Source: Phylloscopus collybita
Taxonomy: Eukaryota > Chordata > Aves > Passeriformes > Phylloscopidae
Reading direction: 5' to 3'
Assembly: GCA_027886175.1 (NCBI GenBank)
Contig: JAJNNQ010000024.1
Span: forward strand, 32,157,001 to 32,221,000
Length of the DNA: 64,000 nucleotides
The notes under the pieces were generated by a model. The model was not told the DNA's origin and did not search any database. It worked only from the letters and a program-made list of their open reading frames with translations. Of this stretch, positions 10,131 through 22,052 are shown piece by piece. Numbering within the stretch: the stretch's first letter is position 1; the number at the start of each line of letters is the position of its first letter. Made by a program: the position numbers and the translations under genes.

Positions 10131-13100
10131 ACAAATAACTGTCGGAGTACATCACTGCACACCTCAGAGCCTCGGCTCGGAAGCAAACGCAGCGTCAGAC
10201 AGATAAATGACGCCAGGAACCAGCATCCCTAAAAACGGCCCTCCCGTGTCCAGGGTCGGCAGGGCTGAGCTTGCGAAAGAGGAGTTTCCCCGTCACGCAC
10301 ACAGCTAAAGGAGCTAATCGAGCTAATTTAGCTAATTCTAAGACAAGGGCTGGCTCATCTGCCAAGTCCTGGCAGCGTTACAGCCATTCAGAGAAAGAGA
10401 AAAAGAAGAGAAAGGGAAGAAGGAGGAGGGAAACAGAGAAAAAGGGAGTGGCTGGAAGAACTGGCGAGAGGCAGCCGGGTGGATTGACTGGGAGGGCAGC
10501 TGGAAAGCTTTGTGATGGGCACCGGAGAGGAGGGTGGGGCACAGCCAGAGGTGGGAGGTTTGGGGAATGAATTTGTTGAAATGAATGCTTATTAAGATTT
10601 AAGTACCCCAGAAAAAAAAAAAAATCTGAAACGTGTAGCTAAAAACAAGATAAAGGAGATTTGAAGTTGCAAAAGGATCTAGAGATGGAAACCTTTGAAA
10701 AAAATACGACTTGGCTGTGAGCCTGCAGTCTTACAGCATAGGAAGGAAATCTAGAAACTCTCTTCAATGCAGATACAATAGACGTGACATACATTGCAGA
10801 ACCCCTGCAACAAAACAGCAAGAGCTCTGTTGTTGCCAAATAGTGCCTTCTATATTGCACTGGCAACAGAAAAGCTCTAGGAAATTTTACAGATCTGTGC
10901 ACATCTGGGGAGCATGCCAAGAAGCTCCTGCTGCCTGCTAAGCCAAGATCATACATCATACAGTATTTAAGTACAAAAGGACACAGAAAATAACTCTTTT
11001 CCATGCTGTTTAGTGTTATCCACAATACATTCTGGATACATGTGCCTACGTGTTGTTTTGTAAATGATCTGGCCTTTTGGGGCTTCCTGTTTATCATTTC
11101 CTTGTAGCTTCTACCCTCTTTCAACAGCAGTGAGGTAAGAAAATCTAAGTCACTGGAGGAAATGGTTAGGTGCCATAAGGAGGCAGGAATATTGCAGTAG
11201 ATTTGTGTGCATTTCAAGACATAAAAGGCCTATTAATTGACCATAAAGTTGAATGAGAACACAAAATTTAGGTCACCTAGAATTGACCTAAAGTTCCCCC
11301 AATATTTCAGCCATCCGAAGGCTCTGAAGAACGCTGCAGTTGAGCAAACAGAGGAGATTCAGGTGGTCACCCGGTCCCTCACATGGCTTGTGTCCCATCA
11401 CAAGGTGGGGCAATCCAGAGCCCTCCCTTCCCCTGCACTGGGTGCCCTGCCTGGGGCTCTGCACAGCGGCCAGCAGAGGGAAGTGCTGGAGTGAGCTGGA
11501 TCCTGTTGCACAGTCTGGTTTTTGCCAGCACCTTCCTGTTCCTGGGTACCACAGGCACCAGTGGGAAGGTGGACTTGAGAGAGTCCACCTCCTTGTTCTT
11601 GATATTAGCTCTTAGTCAGCCCTATCTGTAACCTTTTGCCTTCATGCTTTCATTTCAGCCTTATTTTCGAGTCTCACGTTTGTTCACTCTTTGCCTCCCT
11701 ATATGATTAGCCACAGCCTTCCTGGATCATGGCCTCACCTTGTCCATATCTAAGATGGAAAAGAAGTTCTTTGTTCTTTAAAAAAAAAAAAAAAAAAAAC
11801 AACAAAAACCCCAAAAAGAACAAACATCTTTGACTTTGAGGCAGGAGCAATAAACTTGGAATAAGAAGCAAACACATGAACACATGTGAAGGGGAAGCAG
11901 CTTGTATCCTGTTTAGGGTGTTGATCAAGTTGTGATATGCAGCCTTATTTTGGTCAGAAAGGGAGGAAAAAGAGATAAGTTTCAAAAGATAAGGACCAGA
12001 ACAAAAATGAGGAGAGACTCTTGGAAAGGATATCAGAAACTGATAAAACCTAATAAATATGCAAAGTGGTAAATCAGGGTTTCACTGATTTCTTGCCTCA
12101 ATTAGGATTGTTAATATGAATTTAAAGCCAGTCTGCTGAGTCCATATCAGGCTGGCTAACGACCACATTATCCTTTGTGGCTAACATGACACCTTAATCT
12201 CAGTCTAGATTAACTCAGAGAGAGGAGGAGGTAGGGTAGGCATTGGAAGAAATGAGGCTGGAGAGAAGGATGATTGAGAAGAGATGATGCATAAAATAAC
12301 TGTTGCAAAGGCAAGGGAGATGTGTAATGTGTGCAGGTAATGGGCAATGCTGGGTACAGAGCAGAGCACAAAAGTTTGGGGTGAAAGGGGATGGGAGGGC
12401 ACGGTAGAGGTGAGAGCATGAGGAAGAAGGAGAGGCTGGGGGATCCAGCTGCACACTTCCATCGTGTTACCTGGCTTGGAGCTTTCACTGCAAAGATGCC
12501 AAGGTGCAAGAGAACAGAAGAAGTGCCAGGAGGTGGGGAGCAGGGGATAATGGGATTATAAAATTAGAAGGCTTGAAGTCTATTTCCAGGTCTGGCATGA
12601 CTGATCCATGTCATATGGCGGGGGCATTAAATAACTCTGACCTTTGTTGGGAATATTTGTTGCTGCTGCTGTGGAGGTTTCTCTGTGCAATCCTTAACAC
12701 ACTGTTCTTAGTAAAGGACTTAATGACAGATCAAGGCTGACTTTATCTGGAGTGATATTAATATGCCCAAGAAGATCCCCTTGTTCTAGGGCCTTGCTGG
12801 CTACAATGGCTCTTGTTGTCATTGAACCTAGCCGTACCTAACTTATGAGGGGAAATAAACTGGTGGGATAATTATTCTGCTATGATTACCCTTACATCTG
12901 TTTCTATACAAAGTAAAAAAAAAAAAACTACCTCAATCACTAATAAGTACACACTTTCAAAGCCATTTTTAGTCTGGAAAAAAATTTTGATCTTTGAAAC
13001 TACATGCACGCCAAAACCAGATCATATAACTATCAAAATAACCATTCAGTATGAAACAGGCTGATAAGAGAGTTTTCTAACAGATCTGAGACAATGTGAC

Positions 13101-15494
13101 TCACATGAAAAACTACAAGAGGAATTTGTTTACCCTTCTCAAAGCTGCCCATTTGTGACCTACACCTCAACAAATTCAGAACAGAGGCTTTCTCAGGGGA
13201 CAGGTATAAAGAAATCAGGCCCTCTGTTCCTCACAATGGGAGAAGATCTGGAAACAGGGTGAGATGGCACAGCTGATGTGCTGATCCAGACGTAGCTCCC
13301 CCTTTTGCTGTGCTGCCTTTCACCTTTTCCTCAGTGAGGTGATGAGGGTGGCAGGCTGTGTGGAGGTTGGAGATCAAGCCAGGTCAGCTGAGACTGGAAG
13401 CCTGGGAGATATCACAGTCTCCAGAGCAGAGCGGGAGGTGTTGCCCTAAGGAAAGTGCTTAGATAATGGGAGGGTAGTTGCATGTGAGGGAGTTAGGAAG
13501 GCAGAGGAAGAAAATGTCTTCGGGCAAGTGGTGAGGGCAAAGATTTCAAGTGGTAACAGAGCTTTTCCATGAGGATTACCTGAGTGCATAACAGAGGGAT
13601 GCTGCAGGCAGAGGGGGCCCCAAGGGAAAGAGGCTTGTGGGAGATCTATTGTAAGGTAGGAATGACAGGAGTGGTATCTGGGGTGAGCAGATGCAGACCT
13701 GTCTGTGTTGGATTGCTGTGTTTAGTCTCCAGCCAATTTTTCAGGTTGTGATAACTTGTGTTTGCAAGATTTGTGCACTGGGTGGGATAGGTGACATCTC
13801 TTCTTGTGGAAAGGGAGTTTAATTTCTTGTTCACTTGAACTGCTGTGGGTCTGTCTTAATTTCACATTTTGGAAGCTGGCAGATTCCCATTGTTGGGTCA
13901 CAAAGTGGGGTAGCTCTGGTAGGGCTCCTGCAGGCACCATGGGGATATAGGGAACATAGAATGAGTGGAACACACTACTTGAATATCTTCCATTGCTGCT
14001 GATGTGGCAGCACCTTTCCATCTGGGGAAGAGCCAGAGTGAAGTCAGGGCTATTGCAAGATCCTCCCTATGTGGGTAAATCCACATCTGCTCCATGTGTC
14101 CTACTCCCACTGCTTAACAAGCCCCCCACACCTGGTGCACATAAGCACTTGTTCTATTCTGATTGTGCCTTCCTGCTTGAAGGATGAGAGAAAGGGGTGC
14201 AGAGGCAACAAAAGAGGAGGATAATCTTTTTCATTATGTAAAGCATAGGGAATAACTTATCTGCCTTACATAATGGAAATCAGCCTTGTGTTCCTCATCA
14301 GAGATTCTGCCTGTAGAGTTACCCCACTGAGGTATCTGAGATACCTTCATTCGTTTGGGGCAGTTAAAATATAACTGCCCAGCAGCTGAACCTGTGATGG
14401 GAGGGAAAATAGAGTGGAACTGGAAAAGCTGGTACCTGCTGGGGATAGTGGGCACTGGCTATTGCCTGAGAGCCACATGTGTTTGTCATCTGCATCTCTC
14501 TGGATCTTTGTAGCCTTTCTGTAAGAAAACAGAGGATCCAAAATGACCTCCTTGCTGTCTTCTGGGCACCTTGAAAACTGATGGATGGAAGGGGCTGGGA
14601 AGGTTTAATGTCCACACCTGCTGCCTGGCAGGAGGAGACAGTTGATCTCCACAGAGCACACTGAACTCGTATAAACCTGCTTTGCCACAGCAGTTTACAT
14701 CAGGTCCAGATATTAGGTGATTAGGGAGCCAAAATTAGAGGCTGAAAAGGTTGTACAGTATTCAAGCATGTTGTGTCTCTGTGACTGGCAGGCCTTTAAC
14801 TGCCCTTCAAGCCACTGAGGTTTGGTTCAGCCCTTTGAAAATCCCAGGAGCAGGGAGAACAGGCTATGGGGCTGCAAGAGTAGATTTCTTCAGTGTTAGC
14901 TTGGTCCTCTCTTAGTTGTTGGGAGGAGGCAACCTGTCTGTTTAGGAACAATGTCACAGTACTCAGCAGCTCTTATTCCTCTCAGTAAAAAGAAAGAATA
15001 TGCTTAGGCTCGCATAGGCTGTCTCAACAATATTTCTGTGCTCTGTGCAGCAATTTCCCAAAGGCTGTATCCTAACTTCTTTTGGTGTACAACATCAGCC
15101 AGTGAGTGGCTTTGTTTTTCTTCCTGGTTTAGGAAGAGTGTTCTGCTGCAACACCAGTTTCTCAGTAATCTAACCACAAAAATTTGGAGTGTGACTCTGA
15201 AGGTCATTTTCTTGTTTCTGGTCTGGGCTAGATGGACAGAATCTGACATGTGTATGTTCCCCCGATAGCATCAGCTGTGCACATTCCCAGCAGGCAAGTG
15301 AGGGTTTATGAGCCATAACTATACTTTCTTACATCCCAGAAAATTGTTTGTTGGTGCCAGAGGCTTCAACTAAGTAAAGGAGCATGAAATCAAGAATGAA
15401 AACAAACAACACTGAACATGCAGCACTTGAAGTGGCTCTGTTTAGCAGACCTAGCAGCTGGCTGTGTCATGGTCCCTGCTTTTAGTCCAGAGGG
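10131..15494. other. Intergenic, no gene recognised
   Basis: No supported gene or recognised repeat family. Local features are an A/G-rich run (10380-10450), an A-rich run (11780-11815), and a long purine-biased + strand block (12217-12445) whose minus strand produces three overlapping Pro/Leu/Ser-rich open frames by composition alone. Confidence 0.55.
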
Positions 15495-15690
15495 AGACTG
15501 TGGATTGCCTAGCTGGTGGAGCACTGGTTTGGGTCTCTGGATATCGGGTTTTGGTTTATGGCTCCATCACAGATCTTCTCTTGGGCCAAACAATGTAGTC
15601 ACTACATGTCACGTTTCCATACCAGCAAAACAGAATTAATGCTACTTCTTTTGCCTTATGTGTGTAGACCTTGAGATAAATCTTCAGGTT
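15495..15690 (+). repeat. Candidate ancient tRNA-derived SINE relic
   Basis: A tRNA-like head, 'ctagctggtggagcactggt..tctggatatcgggtttt' (about 15508-15553), is followed by a body resembling the CORE/MIR-type amniote SINE pattern: '..gtcacgtttccatacc.gcaaaa..gaattaatgctacttc..' and '..gtagaccttgagataaat'. The copy is very diverged and the assignment is by eye. Confidence 0.35.
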
Positions 15691-17639
15691 ATAGCTCTCT
15701 CTTACTCTCTTTTTATTCATACAGTGCTTTCTACAGTGTCATCCTGACTTAAGTTGGACCCTTTAGGAGGACTAATTAATCCTATTAATAATGCATCTCT
15801 AGCTGGCTCCAAGCTCTGAAGATCATGTCATCAGTAGTTTCATTTGTTGGTTTCTGCAATATCCTAAGCTCTGTGGGGTGAGCTCGGGAAGAATCAGAGG
15901 AGTGGCTGCCATGGGAAAATAATTCCAGATCTTTCACTGAGCCTGGCACAGAATGGGATGGAATTCAGGGAGACTTGGATCTGCTGTATGAACATCAGAT
16001 AATGGCAACTGTGGTCAGACATTTATTTTACTACTACATTTCACTTCACAATTTAAGGTGTTCCCAGAAATCTTGCATCAATGCTTGATCAGGAATCAGT
16101 TGCAGATAAATATGTTATTCAGGGAGTTTTGAGCTTCACTGCATTTTTAGGTCAGTTCAGGATTTAGGGTCTCATGTGACTAGCACATTGTCTTCTCTGT
16201 CTGATCCAGTGATTCTTCTGAAAGGCTAAAGAATGTGTTATCTGATAAGTCTTTGGACCTGTTAAAGGTGGTTTGGCTCAGGGTCCCAAATTCCCAGGGA
16301 AACCTGAACTCTTGGCATAGGGTAGCTGAATGACTGTGGTGCCCTGTCCCTTTGTGATATGAAGAGCTGCACATTCTGCACTTAACATCAGGGATAGTGC
16401 AGGAGAAACTTCTTGACCAAGTGACTCTTTGAAGACCTTAAAACTACCCACTTGCTGAAGTAGTGGTCTTCCATCCAACAAGAAAATCCTTCTGTGGGCA
16501 GTGAAGGAATCCTGCACACATTCTGTCCCTGTCACCCAGTGCTGCACTAATTGCTTCAGTGGACACAAAAAAACCTGTAAGAACATACTTCCCTTACACT
16601 GTCATGCAACTTTCTGAGAACTAGAATATCTATCATCTACTAGAAAAAGATGTTTCTATATCAGCCATTTTTTCTATTTCTCCTTTTCTTAATTTTTATT
16701 ACATCCTTGTACTTTCTTTCACAAATATATTTATTTTGCCCAGCTATTTATTTCCTACATTGTCTTAACCTGCACCTTGGTTTTTTCTGTCTTTTTCTGT
16801 CCATTTTCTGTAAGACAGATATTTCCTTCCCTTTTTTTTTTTGCTTCAGTTCTTCTTAATCTCTTTTTCTGTTTTATTGTCTCAGTCACTGTGCTGCCCA
16901 AGGTCTAGAAAAACAGATAAGTTGCAGTAAAGAAATGTAACAGTGGCTGCAGTGCCAGGACACTGGCTGGAGCTAAGGATTCAGTGTAAACAGGCTGCAC
17001 TCCACCACTGCTTGTTTTTTGGACAGGTATTGCAGTGCTTGTTAGTTAAGGCAGACCTCAATACAGTGGCTTATGGATCTGAAGGGGGATAGAGGCAGCA
17101 TTTAGGCAACTACATGTAAAACAGCATGTTCCAAAAAAACTACATTCAGTGACTATCATGTGCTGGAGGCAAACTTTTGTCATTGCTTTATTTCTGAAAA
17201 TACTGTTTGCATCCCTGCTAGGGATCAGACATGACGTGAAATGCAGTGGTGATTAGTGTGTTTTCATTTTAAAAAGCCTCCATAGGTAGCCTGTCTCACC
17301 ACTAGAGGCAGCTGAATGGTGGGGACCCTAAGAAGTTAGTGATTGCAAATTCTGGGTCAGGCAGTGGGGCACATCCCCATACAAATGATAATTGAGGATG
17401 CATTGGGTATGAGGCAGCCTGATTCCTACCTTACCTGGCATAGGTACAGAAAGCAGGTGATCTTGGCTCCTAGTCTTTTTTCACCATGAGCATGTTCAAA
17501 TTTATTTGGCAGAGCAGATATATATTCTAAGGACTACAACAGGTGGTTTTACAACAGGAGACTTAATCAGGCATTCAGAGCAGCGTGGTGAGTGGGTTTG
17601 TCCTTCCCTAGCAACTTGTGGATCCATGAACACAGTGTC
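15691..17639. other. Intergenic, no gene recognised
   Basis: No gene or firm repeat call. A T-rich pyrimidine stretch (16640-16880) creates a spurious hydrophobic open frame on the + strand. Confidence 0.5.
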
Positions 17640-17735
17640 TAGGAATGTAGAAAATAGGTCCCTTAATGGAGAAACTGAACACTGGTCTCTTGTTCTGGGG
17701 TATTGCACTAACCATAGAGCTACCCTGTCAGCAGA
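17640..17735 (-). repeat. Candidate tRNA-derived SINE relic
   Basis: On the minus strand the order is GGTAGCTCTATGGTTAGTGC (an A-box/D-arm-like head), a 'ccccagaacaagagacc' middle, and 'agtgttcagtttctcc' (a weak B-box-like block). This is the arrangement of an old tRNA-derived SINE. A possible second, weaker piece is on the + strand at 18125-18180. No intact cloverleaf can be formed, so it is not a functional tRNA gene. Confidence 0.4.
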
Positions 17736-20700
17736 GAAAAAGCAACTGCTAAGGAATCTGCTCTTTTTTTAGAAGTAAAGAGAGGGGTGAGTGCAGGTTC
17801 AGGAAAGCAGAGGCTGCAGGCTGCCCTTCTGAAGGAAGGCACCTCTCAGCAGTTCTGACTACTGCAATGTAACCTGGACAGTACTGGGATTTACTATTTT
17901 CTTCTGTGTCATTTTGTATTATGGCTCCCCAGGGTATTTTTTTTTCTCCTTCTGGGCTCTTGGTTTCCATTTAAGGGACTGAGAAAGTCCCAATGCTGCA
18001 GTGCTCAGCATTGTGGCACCTCAGGCTGGGATCTGCTTTTTGTTTCTCTTTATCTCAGTTCTACATCTGATAAAGGCTCTTTCCTCCTTTCAGTGAGGTG
18101 CTGTGAAAAATCAAGACTGTCAGATGCCCAGATCCTACAGTGCTCCAGGGGTGGTGTAGTGGGTATATGCACTGTGGATGGGAGAGGACGTACAATTAGT
18201 GACATATTTTGAACCACCTGACAGACTGTTCTGTGATCCCCTGAAGACTGAGAATCTGACAAGGTGCTGCCCTATCCCATATCAGGTTCCAAATGGCTGT
18301 ACCAGAAGTAGGACAGCAGTCCTTCAGTTGGAGGACTTCAGCTCAAAGGCACAGTCTCTGGTGTCACACCTAAATAGCAATGCTTAGTCTCACTCAGCCA
18401 GCTCCCCTTTGGTTTTGGTATCTTTTATATCTACCCCCTAAATTCTCCTGCTGTATTTCTGAGTGGAGGGTATGTGGATGTCTCAACAGGAGATGCCTGC
18501 TCCTTGCCCTTACTTCTGAAAAATCTAATTCTGTTTTGTCTGTCTCTTCACACTCCCATTGCCAGGGAGATTGGGTTTTCCAGGGCGGATGTCTGTCAGA
18601 CTGACTGCTGTGAGATGTTCCCTTCTTTAGAAATTCAGCTGCTTGGGGATCTAAGATATGCACATACAAATGTGTGAATAGGTGGGCCAGAATGAGGATT
18701 ACTAGGAGGGTCTCTGTGGTATAATGTGGAAGGCCTCCTCCAGGAGTCTCCTTGCACCCCAGAGGAACACAGGAGCAGCATGGGGCACCAAGGGGCCTCT
18801 GCAGAGCAGCTGAGTACAAGGAAAATGACACTTAATATCCTCTAGCTGCATAAAGAACAGTCACTCACCATATCAATCCTCTTCAATCCTCGAGTGTTTG
18901 AGGTTTCCACATGTGGTACTGGCTGTGTCTGCCAAAAAGTCTGCTTTCCATGGCCTCCCTCCTTCCCTCCAGCCTGGCACTGGCGCGGCTGATAGCAGGG
19001 CTGCTGCACTCCCTAAGTGCTCAGGACGTGAGAGACTGCACGAGGATGCAGCCCAGCTCCCTCGGGCCACCTGCTGCCTCCCAAAAGGCTGATGGCACTA
19101 ATCAAGGACAGAGAAGGGCAGCTCCCCACCCCCACTTGTGCTTTTTTTAACCCTGTGGGGACCATGATGCCTTTTCACCTTGGGATGCAAGTGAGGGATC
19201 ACAGCAGCAGAGGCTGGAGGAGGAATAGGGATGCACACACAATGAAAAATGATGGGGGCAATGATGAGAGGGAGTGTGGCTGGGGAAAGGAGGAGCCACT
19301 GATGTGAAGGGCAAAGAGGAAATACATGTTGAAGGGGGAGTGTATAGAAAGATGTACACTGCTTGGAAACAGACACGGCAGTAGGGAAAAGGACAGAAAG
19401 GACAGATGGAGAAACCACAAAGAGATGGAAGCAGACTTGAAGAAAGAAAGAAGAGGGGAAAAAAAGACAGCCTGAGAGGATGAAGACACAAATGCAGGAG
19501 GTGCCAAGAGCTGGCTAAAGGAGGGTTTTATGACATACTGAAACCAAGGCACTTGGCCAGTGGGTACAAACATGACATCTGGGCCTGCCTGGGGCAGAGT
19601 TTTGTAGAAGGGGAACTACTGATATTTAAAATTGGTGCTTAGTGGGGAGAAGACCACTGGCTGAAGATACAAAGTTCAAAGGCTGGGTGGGTTCCTCGGT
19701 CTTTCTATGTGGGTGGTTTCCCCCTTATGTTCCCTGATTACCATTCTCCTAGCTCTGCCAGTAGCCAGGGATTATTGGACTGGCCAGTGCGTAGTCCCTG
19801 CCTTGTGGCTCCTTGCTGCCATCTCATTTCTTTACTTCAATTGCTGAGCTGGGGAATGGCCAGTTCTACTTATCTGTGTCATCAACAGAGGAATCTACAC
19901 TCTTCCTCATGCATCTAGTCTCTGCTTTCCCAGGTGCATTTCCCCATACTCACATTGTTTGTAGAGCGATAATGCACTTGGCAGGAGAGCTAATTCAGCA
20001 GTATAATGTCTTTCAAACAAAGTGCACCCTGTTCCCACCTGGACAATTAAACTGGAACAAATCTGTGCAGAAGCACTGACCTGAGGCCAAGCACTTTGCC
20101 TCCTGGAAAGATGTGTGGTGACTTCCCCTGTGAACACCAGCCCTGCTGGGAGCTGTGAGATGGGTGGCTCATCCCTGCTGTCCTGGCCAGTGCTGGTCTG
20201 CTCAGGAAGACTGCAGTAGGGTCAGAACCAACTGTGATGGTGTTTTCCATGCAGTACATACCTGTAGAGCCTGCCTGAATTAAGCCCCTACTGGAACAAG
20301 TGGTATCAGTTCTTTCTTGTGGATGCTGTTGCTCTCACAGAGCAAAAGCCATGGAGTGGTGCTGAGCCTGTTTCCTACAAGCTGTCTTGTCTCTGGGGAA
20401 CTTGAATCCAGAGCTTCTCAGTACTGGAGATGTTTGTCAAAGCTTACTCTTGGTCCTTGACCTCTGAGCAGGTGGCCTGTACCTTGCTGAGAAACAGGGC
20501 CACAGCCAGAGCTGTTTCAGAACAAACAAAAGTATTACAGGAAGAGGCTTTGCTGCAGTTACATGGAGTGGAAGGAGAAGGCCATGCAGCCAGGTCTGTG
20601 ACCTCTCCAGCTTCCAGAGCTTTCTCTGGAGAGGCCTGGGCCAGAGCAGCCCTCTGTGTGAGTCCCCCAGGAACCTCTGCAGGGAGTTGCCACTGGAGAG

Positions 20701-21119
20701 TACAAAGCAGCTCTCCTTACACTTCACTGGAAAGCTGTGCAGAGCAGCACTTGTGACATATCCTTTTGCAAATGGCCACGTAAAATATTAAAAGTATTGC
20801 CCTTCACATCTGGTTGGAAAAGTCCAGATTTCTTTTGAGGATTTGGTCAATAGCATTAACTTCCTTAATGCTTTCAGCAAAATCTTATCTTTACTGTTCA
20901 AGCTCTCCCTTTTTCCGGGTTTGAGACCTTATCACTGTAAGGAGTGATATTTTTTGCCAAACCAAACATGAAGGGGAAAAAAAAACCCTTTTTCATTACC
21001 TACAGTAGTTCCCCTGTAGGATTTTGCTTTTATTTTTATGAATGTGAAAGTTGGAGTTTGAGTAAACTTTGCCCAGTAGAAATAAACAATAAAAATACAG
21101 GCTTTCAAAGAGGGAAGAG
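17736..21119. other. Intergenic, no gene recognised
   Basis: No exon, RNA gene or strong repeat was recognised. 19195-19480 is purine-rich on the + strand, which explains several overlapping minus-strand Ser/Phe/Pro-rich open frames. Confidence 0.5.
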
Positions 21120-21500
21120 GTGACTACCTGTATACAGAGATGCATATATAAAAACAAATATATATGTATATGGATGCAAGAAAACAGAGATATGCAAACA
21201 GAAATAAAAATACAGCTATATATTATGTACACACTCGTGATCATGTGTGTATCTACGTACCTTTATATGTACAAAGTAGCATGTATGCAAATATCTTCAG
21301 GTATTTAAATGTAAGCTCGGAAATAAAAGCACGTGCATAAATACATATATGGACATAAAGTAATATGGACACATTTTGATATGGTGATATTATTATGAAT
21401 AATTCATGCACTGGTAATCTCGGGCATGCTAATGTTTGTACACGTATGCAGCACCACACACTTATGTCTATTTATGCATCAGAACATAAATTTGCTCAGA
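21120..21500. repeat. AT-rich, alternating purine-pyrimidine decayed microsatellite
   Basis: Strings such as ATATATATGTATATG, TATATTATGTACACAC, TGTGTGTATCTACGTACC and ATACATATATGG recur irregularly. This suggests an old (AT/AC/GT) dinucleotide-type array broken up by substitutions. Confidence 0.5.
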
Positions 21501-21968
21501 TATGAACATTTTATACAGAAATGCAACCGTAACGCAGCAGGCCCCAGAGAATCCTCCACCTGCCCACCAAAACACACCTGGGCAGCTGTGCACAGCATCC
21601 TTGCACAGCTAGGCTGGCTGAATGCAACCACTCTGGTTTTCAGAGGGGTGAGGAGGGCCACGGGCAAGCAGGTACACGAGTGTGTAGGAGTGCAAGTGAG
21701 CCATGAAAGAGTGAAGGAATGATCCTGGGGGAGGACAAAAGGGTGTGTGGAGCACCCAGAGGGAGCAATACAAGAGCCAGATGGGTTTACAAGAGCAGTG
21801 CAGCATCACTGGAGGGTGAGAAAGGAGGCTGGGGATGAGACAAGAGAGTAAGAATCAGGAAACGTGGTATTCCCCTGAAAAGGAAGAAGTATGAGGGGAC
21901 AGTTTAGAGGAGATACCCACCCTGGTTTGCTGGCACCTGTTTCTGAGGGGGAGTGGAGCAGAACTGCT

Positions 21969-22052
21969 GGGATGGGATGGGATGGGATGGGATGGGATGG
22001 GATGGGATGGGATGGGATGGGATGGGATGGGATGGGATGGGGTGGGATGGGA
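21969..22052 (+). repeat. GGGAT pentanucleotide tandem repeat (about 17 units)
   Basis: About 17 head-to-tail 5-bp units are nearly perfect, with one interruption close to the 3' end (GGGGTGGG at about 22039-22046). The + strand has a G3 run every five bases, so it is G-quadruplex-competent. Minus-strand frames read as Pro-Ser-His-Pro-Ile repeats and are not coding. Confidence 0.97.

Noticed and set aside
17296..17312. CCACTAGAGGCAGC as a CTCF site
   Set aside because: One base is missing from the core GGGC run compared with the consensus, so binding is doubtful.
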